Source of the DNA: Tridacna crocea
Taxonomy: Eukaryota > Mollusca > Bivalvia > Cardiida > Cardiidae
NCBI GenBank assembly: GCA_943736015.1
Contig: OX031065.1
Span: forward strand, 29,216,427 to 29,280,426
Direction of reading: 5' to 3'
Length of the DNA stretch: 64,000 nucleotides
Positions 53,401 to 62,400 of the stretch are shown in pieces (position 1 is the first letter of the stretch; every line of letters starts with the position of its first letter). The position numbers were made by a program, and so were the translations under genes. The notes below the pieces were generated by a model that worked only from the letters and a program-made list of their open reading frames with translations, did no database searches and was not told where the DNA came from.

Positions 53401-56400
53401 CGAAAACAGAAATGAGTCTTATGGTCAATTTATCAGCAAACTTTTGACTTCCTGGATTTTTCAAATATACCGCTTCAAAATGCGCATGTCAGACAGGAAG
53501 TTTGACACTCTTCTTGATCTTTATTTCTGAAGAGTATGCAAGAGGAATAGGTGTTTTCGTCCCACTGCTTGTTCCCCCCTTAGCTTATTTGTCCATACTT
53601 CTTTGTTTCAACCAAATTCAATATAGTATGAACAGATGTAATGAAGTTCCCTTGATCCAGAATGGTGTTATTTCAGAGATTTGGCCAAAAATATAAAAAT
53701 ATGTTTGTATTTTAAAAGCATTTTCACACGAAAGGGTTAGCAGTAAAATGTGGTGACATACCAGTGGATTCAATTATACTGTATGAAATACATATAGGTT
53801 AAAGTTTATCTGACCGTGTCAAACTTACATAGGGCACTTCTTATCAATCAGAATTAATTCACAGACCCTGTAGTACATATATACTTCATGTATAGTTTGT
53901 GCAAAATACACTTTATGCATGGTCTGTGCAACTATACATTAAGTTTTCTGTGAAGTTGACCAAGCCTAAGAATATTTTTTCAAGTCAGTCCAGTGCATGT
54001 AAAGTGAACTGCAGAGTTGAGATACAAATTTAAGTCAGGATACCAAGAGAAACTGTGTAAGTCCATGTGGATTACATGACACATACTGTTTAATATACTG
54101 AAGTTTTTGCCATGTAGAAAAGGTGTACCAGTAGAAAGATTAAAAAAAGTAGATTTTTGCTGTGATCATTAAATGTAATGGGGTTCTGTGGTGTACTAAC
54201 TGCATAATTTGTGAATTAATATGCAGCATATGTACCACATGCAGTATATTTATAATGTACTTCTGTGGTGTACAGCTATGTACTCAGCATATACACACAT
54301 ACATACAAGTACACTCTATGTATCAACTGTTTTGTTTTATGATGTGTAGTGTAATGCCCATTAGTGTTGGTTTTATTCAATGGCTATTTTTTCAAGATAC
54401 CCGTTAATGGGTTTATTAATGGGGTTTGCATTTTTTTTAGTGTCAAATTCAAAAACTTTTCAAGTATATTCCCATTAAATTACGAAATAATAGTCATCAG
54501 CCATATGCAGAAAATTTTTAATGGCAGTGAATGCAGTTTCCTATGTGTGATGGCAATCAGTTTTTATTTACCTGCATGAATGGCCCCATTAATTTGAAAT
54601 TAATTGGCATTAAACTTGTAAAGATTATGAATTAATGGCCCCATTAATATATGTATGCCATCACATTAAGGGTATTAGACAAAATTCAATGTTTATCATG
54701 GCAGTTTCATGGGCAAATTGGCCATTAATGATGAAAATAATGGCTATAAGCTACACCATTTTAAAAAAAAAGGAAAAATATTAATGGGTACCTTTAATGG
54801 TTTTGTTGTTATTAATTGGCAATTTATAGGGTTTTAATGGCATTTTAATTGTTACTTTCTGCAGTAGTGTATTTACTTTTTTATGACCTGAATCTTAATC
54901 TTTTTCATCCAATTTATTTTTCAACTTAAACTTTAAAGATTTTAAGTTTGACCAATTTCAAGTTGAGAAAGAACCTATCTGAAAAGGAGTATTGCTTGTT
55001 TAAAGTCAGTTAATGGTTGTTTCTGCTGCCATGTTTTGGCACTGTTACTTTGGGCCTTAAAAAAGGTGTGCATGGCCATCAAAGCACAGTTTCTTTCATT
55101 CACAGAACAGAGACGGGGCTTTTGTCCACCTAACCCACCAGTGATTAGCATATTTAACTAGTGACCTGGTGGTTGGTACTTGGTAGTTTAGTACCATATC
55201 CAGTTGAGGCAAACTTTCCTTTCAGCAAGTTTTGCCTCTCACCTGTGATGCATGTGGGAAGAGTGCTCTGTGACATGGAAAGAAAGTCATGTCAGTATTT
55301 GTGTGAGAAAGCCAGGAAACACATGGATGATATGACCTAAGCCGATAAAATGGTGTTAGATTCCAATACAAAAGTTTGTCAACCTTGCCCATTTTAGAAA
55401 AGGGGATACCAATTCTTTCAATGATTATAATGCACTATTACATCATAAACTTTGCCAAAAGAAAAAAATTTGGACATGACCAAATTGAAGCATTTGCAGT
55501 TAAAGTTGGCTAATATTATAAAACTAGTCTTTATTCAGGTGGAAAACATTTCAGGAGAACAGCATTCTTCCTCATTGTTGTCAAAAGTCATGATTATCAC
55601 ACCCAGCCAAAAGGCAGCAGAAGATATGCTAATAGTAGCATTTCCTCCGTCCATCCCATTTTCTTGTCCTGTTATTGTTTCTTCCTTTTATTTTTCCAGA
55701 CAGTAAGTTGAAAAGTATGTGCGATATAAACATGAAACTTCACAGGTTGATAGATGACATTAAGGAAAAGTATAGTTTACTAGAACCATAAGTTACTGTG
55801 CCATAATTTAGGAGTTTTTGCCCTTTATTTTTCACACTTTAGTTTTGTCTTGAGCATTACTCAGAAATTGTTAAAGGCTTCATTGATTCACGAGAGCTGT
55901 GAACAAATTTCCAGGTCCCCTGCCACCTGGAAGGCGGTGACATGATTCACCAGAGCTGTGAACAAGTTTCCAAGTCCCTTGCCACCTGCAAGGAATGTGA
56001 ACAAGTTTCCACCTGCGAGGTGGTGACATGATTCACCACAGCTGTGAACAATTTCCCAAGTCCCCTGCCACCTGGGAGGAAGCAACATGATTTGCCAAAA
56101 CCAATTCCCCGCCACCTGTGAGAAGGTGTCATGATTCACCACAAATGTGAACAAGTTTTCAATTCCCCATTCACCTGAAAGGTGGTGACATGATTCACCA
56201 AAGCTGTGAACAGGTTTCAAAGTCTTATGCCACCTGGGAGGAAAATTAACAAGTTTCCAAGTCTTCTGCCACCTGCGAGGTGGTGACATGATTCACCACA
56301 GCTGTGAACAGGTTTCAAAGTCTTATGCCACCTGGGTGGTGGCAACATGATTCACCAGACCTGTTAACAAGTTCCCAAGTCTCCTGCCACCTGGGAGGAA

Positions 56401-59400
56401 GCGATATCATTTGCCAGAACCATGAACAAGTTTCCAAGTCCCTGCCACCTGCAAGGTGGCAGCATGATTCACCACAAATGTGAACAAGTTTCCAATTCCC
56501 CTGTCACCTGCAAGGTGGTGACATGATTCACCAAAGCTGTGAACAAGTTTCCAAGTCCTTCCACCTGATCATACAACTTGTAATGTTACAGCCTTGTCAT
56601 CTGCATCTGTGCTGTTGTGTTAAGATGCATCATGATGTACCTCAATCATCACCATAGATATTCAACGCAAAAAAAAGTATACCCCTGCCACATAGCAATT
56701 CATTACCTAAAATGCAAGAGTTTAGGGTACATTATGTCATATTTCTCATTTTAGACAGGACTGCACATTAACCTTGGTAACTAGTGCATAGGAACTACTG
56801 TTTCCGCCTTCTATTGAAGAGTTGAAACATAAAATCGGTATTTTTCACTTGTCGTAACTATGGAATGTCAAAAATTATTTCATTGTTATATCTGGATAAA
56901 CTACTGGAAAGCATGAAATAAGATTTTCTATCCTTTAGCGTTTAGGTAACTAATTTTTCAAAGAACTTTAAACTTTCAGTCCCTTTTTTTTATGGCAACA
57001 AATATCATTGCAGTGATTTTTGAAGAAATGGGCAAGGCCTATATGGAGCATAAACATGAAATAAACAGCATTATCAAATCCATCCGCAGCCAGATTTGTG
57101 AAAAATGTGTAAGTATTCTATAGTCATTGTCTTCTGTGGCTCAATCTTTAACCTTTCACTTAATGACAATACTTTAGACAAGTCCAAATTTAAAGTATTT
57201 GCATAAGACAATTTAACACTTCACATGACAAAATTTTGGACAAGTCTAAATTGAACGTTTTCGCATCCGACAAATGTAATCTAGCTCAAATGATGAATAC
57301 TGTCTGTGATAGAGTAGAAAATATTGTAGAAAAAGAAGAAAAGTGCTGATTTCAAGTACTTCATTTTTTCAGTTACCATAATAAAATAACCTTGGGAAAA
57401 ACCCAAGGTTGTCAACAAGTAATTGGATATCGAATCGACAGATAAAAGATAGAAATGATGGCGATTTGTGAAAGAAATAGTTTAAATTTTCTCAAAGAAA
57501 AATTGAGATTACCAATCAAAATCCTTGATGAATAATTCATTCTCTTTTCGTCATGTGGTGTCAACGATTCTTTAAACATCTTCTCCTTAACTGCTTGGCC
57601 ACTTAGAATCATGCTTGGCTGGAATGTACCTCTGGAGGTCCTCTGTAAAAATGATTTCCATCAAAACTCTGGTTGCCATAGCAAAAAAATGGATTTTTCG
57701 GGGAAATTCTTTAAAAATCTTCTCTTCTGAAACTGCTTATCAGATTTTTAAATAAGTTCACAGAAATGTTTCTTAGGTGAGTGACCCTTTTCAAAAAGTC
57801 TTTATGGAATTTTGATCTGTCGCAAAACATGGCCATGGATGGGGGAGAGGCTCTTTTTTCGTTATGCGTTATCTATAACTGCTTTAAATTTGGACAAGTC
57901 TACATTTTTCTTGTGTGGTAAAGGGTTAATATTCATCAAAAGACTGCGTAGGTATTTTAATAAAAAGGGCTATTGCAGATGTCAGCCTATACCAGGTGTG
58001 GTCACTGGTGAGAAATGTTTATCAATATTCACCATTTCTACTTGATGTTTGTGATAGCTGTGTATTGCAAAAGGTAATATAAAACTGTTATCTTTGGAAT
58101 ACATGCATAGTATTTCACCAGTAACTGTTGTCAAAATGGCCTCTATCTGGGTGTTAACAGCCTTGTTGTTCACCATTTCTGTACTTTATGATGGAGTGTT
58201 CTCTGAATTCTATGAAAACTTTATATGCTGAATTCTGATTCATCAAAAACATGGCTGTGGTGATGATTTTAGGGGTACTGACAAATTTTGCAATGATACT
58301 TACTGGTGACCTTTTTAAAATTGCTTGGCAAAATAATGATTTTGTTTCCAAAATTTCAATACTTTAAAAAAGATTGCTGTGGTCCTGTCAAAAGTTCAGT
58401 GGAGCGATCCAGGGCTGTCTTTGCCCTCTTTTGTTGATTAACCTGGGCAGGCTGATCCAAGAGGACACTTTATGCAAATGTCTGAATGCCCCTTTTCGCA
58501 TGTTGCTGGTCAAATTAATTACTGCAGTAGTAAAACTTAAGCAATTTGGAAGCTGTGTAAACTTACATTCGAACTAAACACAATTGTTGTAATTAGCCCT
58601 TCATTTAATTTATAGATTTAGAAATTACATGCAGATTTTGAAAGGTTTGCCGCATGTGAATATTGGCCCTGATCTTGATCTACAGTCCACATTACCTTTT
58701 ACTTTTTTATTTACAGTCCACTTAAGCTACTTCAAAATTTAATGATATAATTCTTATATTTTAACCCTTTACCACACAATCCCTACTTTTGACACCCCCG
58801 AGAAAGAAGCCTTTTGAAAACACTGTGGTAAAAGGAGAAAATGCTGGTAACCAGCATTTTCTCCTTTTCCCACAGTGTTTTCTACCCTTCCCAGAACAAA
58901 TTTCAATTTTTCAGTCACCTTTATTTAGTCGTCTGCAAATGCGTTCAATTTGGACTGGTCTAAAATTTTCTAGTGTGGTAAAGAGTTTACAATTAATCCT
59001 TCTAGTGCCAAATATACTGTACTAAGTAAAACAGCTATCTGGACAGTATTTGAAATAAGATATTATCCATAAAAACAGACAAATTTTCATATAAAGGAAT
59101 CTCATTAGTTCGCATATTACTGGATTTAAACTTGTTTTAGGATAAAAAAGATCCCGTATACATTGACACAATGTACATAGATAATCAACTAGAAACAGAT
59201 CAGTTGAGTCTCATAGACAGACCAGAAGAGCTATCAGTTATGTTACCTTTGAAGCCTGTAGAAGAACAGCTATCAGAATTTAATGACAGAACAACTGCTA
59301 CAAAAAATGCAGGACCAACCAGTGGTTCCATATGGTAAATTATCATTTGTTACACTCTACTGTTACACATCAATAGATTTCAGGCTACAACTAATTATCT

Positions 59401-62400
59401 GGTTAAAAGGGATTTGGAATAATTATACTGTGTCAGTTTTTAGCTCCACTGGCCAAATGCCAGCGGGCTTATGTCATGGCCCTGTGTCCGTCGTGTGTTG
59501 GTGTGTGCATTAACTTTTATTTCAAGCATCTTCTTCTCTGAAACTACCCATCCAAATTTGATGAAACTTCACAGAAATGATCCTGCCATAGTCCTCTTCA
59601 GATTTTTTTTTTTAAAGAATTTGATTCCTTTTAAAAACTCTGGTTGCCACTGCAACAAAACTGAAAAGAAATTAACATTTTTAAAAATCTTCTTCTCTGA
59701 AACCAAAAGGCCCAGGGCTACTGAATTTGACATGTATCTTTATCTAATGGACCTTTAACAAGTTTCTTCATATCAGTGGCCTGGGGTCAAAATTGGCTCC
59801 ATTCCAGGGATCACAAGTTTAAAATGGGCTTCTATATACCGGTACATCGAAATGTTAATCAAGGGAAATAATTTTTAATAAAGGATAAAGTTTGTTACTA
59901 TTTACCTCCCTTGATTATCAAACTGCAGTGATACATGATTGGTGCTCGATATTAAGTTTTTTGATAGAAAATATATGTTTTCAGGAAGAGTGATTCATTT
60001 TGACACCAATAGTTATGCTCACATGAGTGGAATATCAAATTAAGAGTAAGGTTTCTATCATTTAGGTTTTTTTGCCAAGAACTTTAAATACCTTTCATGC
60101 CTATGAATTCACCTGCTTGTATTGCCTGACAGTGTTCAATGTTTTGGAAGGCCCTATTTTTCAGGGTCATGAACACTTCAGTTTGTGTGGTAAAGGGTTA
60201 AAAAGCCAGTTGAGCAATACAGGGCCATCATGGCCCTCTTGTTTTTTATGTGATACAAAATACCATCCATTGCATTTGCATGAAAGGAAATACAAAAGTT
60301 AGGGGTTGATTCTGTGACTTTTTAGGTAAACTTTTAGCTTGGGGGAAAACTTGAAACATTTAGCAGATCAAGATTTTTTGAGCAGTAAAACCAAGTAGGT
60401 ACTGGGTTGAAAAGTAGTGCTGGTCTGAGGGAAAAGTAGGTACTGGGTTGAAAAATAGTGCTGGTCTGAGGTCAGGGATGGACAATGGAAAGCTCCAACA
60501 GAAAATAAGAACAGACCTAGAGTTTTCAGCAGTGAGAAGACACAGAGTACAAAGATTGGGATAGGATCTTCTAACAAAATTGAAATGAAAGTTTCCTTTC
60601 ATGATGCAACCGTTCAACTGAGTTGCCTTGTAAGATGCCTTGCACAATCAAAATTTTTCCAAATTCCTGTTAGTCTGTATGATAATGCTAATTGTTTGAT
60701 TTTTGAACATTGTTCTTCAATTAAGGCTATGAGAGTAAAAGCAAATTTAAATGGTATGGTTTGTTTGGGGTCAGCTCTTTGCAGTGACTGAAAAAAGTAT
60801 GGACCTGCCTAAGTGTATTTCGGACCCATCTGTTATAAGGGCCAAAAGATCCCTCACCCAGCTACTTTTATTGCTTTCTCAGCCCCCCAGGAGATAACTT
60901 ATGGTCATAAGAGCATGAACAAAATGGATCTTGAGGCAAGATCTTGTGGGTCTTGTTTCAGCTGCTGTTTAGTGTTAAACTGTCATCCTCATGATGGAGA
61001 TTTTATTGTAAGAAAACACTGTACCTGTAAATTGTTGAGTGTTCGATCTCAGCTGTAACAAGGTTGTTTAACTCTTTACAACCATATCCCGAGTTCTGAT
61101 GGTCGTGAGAAAGAATCTGTATAAAAACAGCGTGGAAAAAGGAAAAAATGCAGGTAACCAGCATTTTCTGCTTTTTCCACAATATTTTCTACTCTTATGA
61201 AAAGAAATTGCAGTCTTTGAGTCCGATTTATTTTGTAGTCTGTAAATGCATTCATATTGGACCAGTCTAAAATTTTGTCATTTGGTTTAGAGATAAAATT
61301 GTCCAGACCAAAGTCACAGTGGTGTTGATGATTATTAACATTTCTAGGCTGACAATTGTTTTGTCTGCTTTTATCTGTCCTAGTTATTCCGCGGAACTAT
61401 CCTCCTGTAATGATAGAAAAAACCTTCCAAAAAGATATGGAAGTCTTGACATCAGCAGGTAGCAGGCTTGGGATTTATCTTACCAAATCTGCAATGTTAG
61501 AAATGGCCTTCAGATTCCTATCAATTGCTCTAACACTAATTTCAACCTGTGCTGCAACTGTTTGAACCTATTGGTATGCAAAGTGTAGTTGATGCAATAG
61601 ATGAAAGTGCAGCATATCTTTGGTTTCAAAATCCGGCGTTTAGCTCTACTAGCAGAAAGCAACCAGAGCTTTTTTCATTGCCTGGATTCCATTGTGTGTC
61701 CATCTGTTAGTCCTTTTCTGGTCTATGCGATGAAGTCTGTATTGTTGGTAAGAATATTTATCATTTGCTCAGACAAGTTCATAATTGTGTATGTCGGGTC
61801 AAAAACTAGGGGCACCTTGTCAAATCTTAAAAAATCTTGTATACACTCTTGAGGCCACATTATCAGAATAGTGATAAAAGTTGGTCAGCATATTTGTATT
61901 TGTGATATCTAAATTATGTTGGATGAATTTGGAAAAGGGTCATATTGTGTCAAAAGTAGGTCACCATGTCAAATCTTAAAAAAGTCTTGTGTACATGCCA
62001 GAGGCGACAATTTCAATTCAATATTCATGATAACTGGTTAGAATGTTTGTCTTGGTGATAGAGCTGTGAGAAATGGGTCATGTTGGGTCAGAAACTAGGT
62101 CATACCTTAGAGAATCATGATTACATGCTGGGGATTAGTATAGCCAAAGTTAGTGAAAATGTTTGTCTTGATGTTTAGGATGTGCTTTAGAAATTGTCAT
62201 GTTGAGTTAACCCATCACCACATAATCCCTACTTTTGACAACTCTGAGAAAGAAGCCTTTAGAAAACATTGTGGGAAATGGAGGAAATGCTGGTAACCAA
62301 CATTTTCTCCTTTTCCCACATGTTTTCTACCTTCACAAAGCAAATTTCAAATTTTCAGTCACTTTTATTTTGTTGTCTGCTAATGCTTTCGATTTGGACA

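Larger units (their letters stand above)
51940..54869. mobile_element. Candidate element T, CACTACTGCA ends with TTAATGG-rich flanks
   Basis: CACTACTGCA (51940) and TGCAGTAGTG (54860) are exact inverse ends. The outer 300-500 bp on each side are crowded with CCATTAA/TTAATGG (for example 52071-52110, 54405-54425, 54583-54840). The middle holds two old MITE A copies and no recognised gene. Could also be two separate elements. Confidence 0.5.

Noticed and set aside
53099-53530. 143-codon open frame within candidate element T, possible transposase.
   Set aside because: No catalytic motif or conserved composition visible; low-complexity AT-rich codons.
55888-56289. 133-codon minus-strand frame with PRRWQ repeats.
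   Set aside because: Wholly inside the 62 bp satellite; repetition of the peptide follows from the DNA array.
55885-56575. Regular repeats suggestive of a CRISPR array.
   Set aside because: No constant repeat with unique spacers; the whole unit is repeated, and the genome is animal.
57391-57413. Hairpin resembling a bacterial rho-independent terminator.
   Set aside because: No following T-run, eukaryotic context; treated as a simple hairpin.
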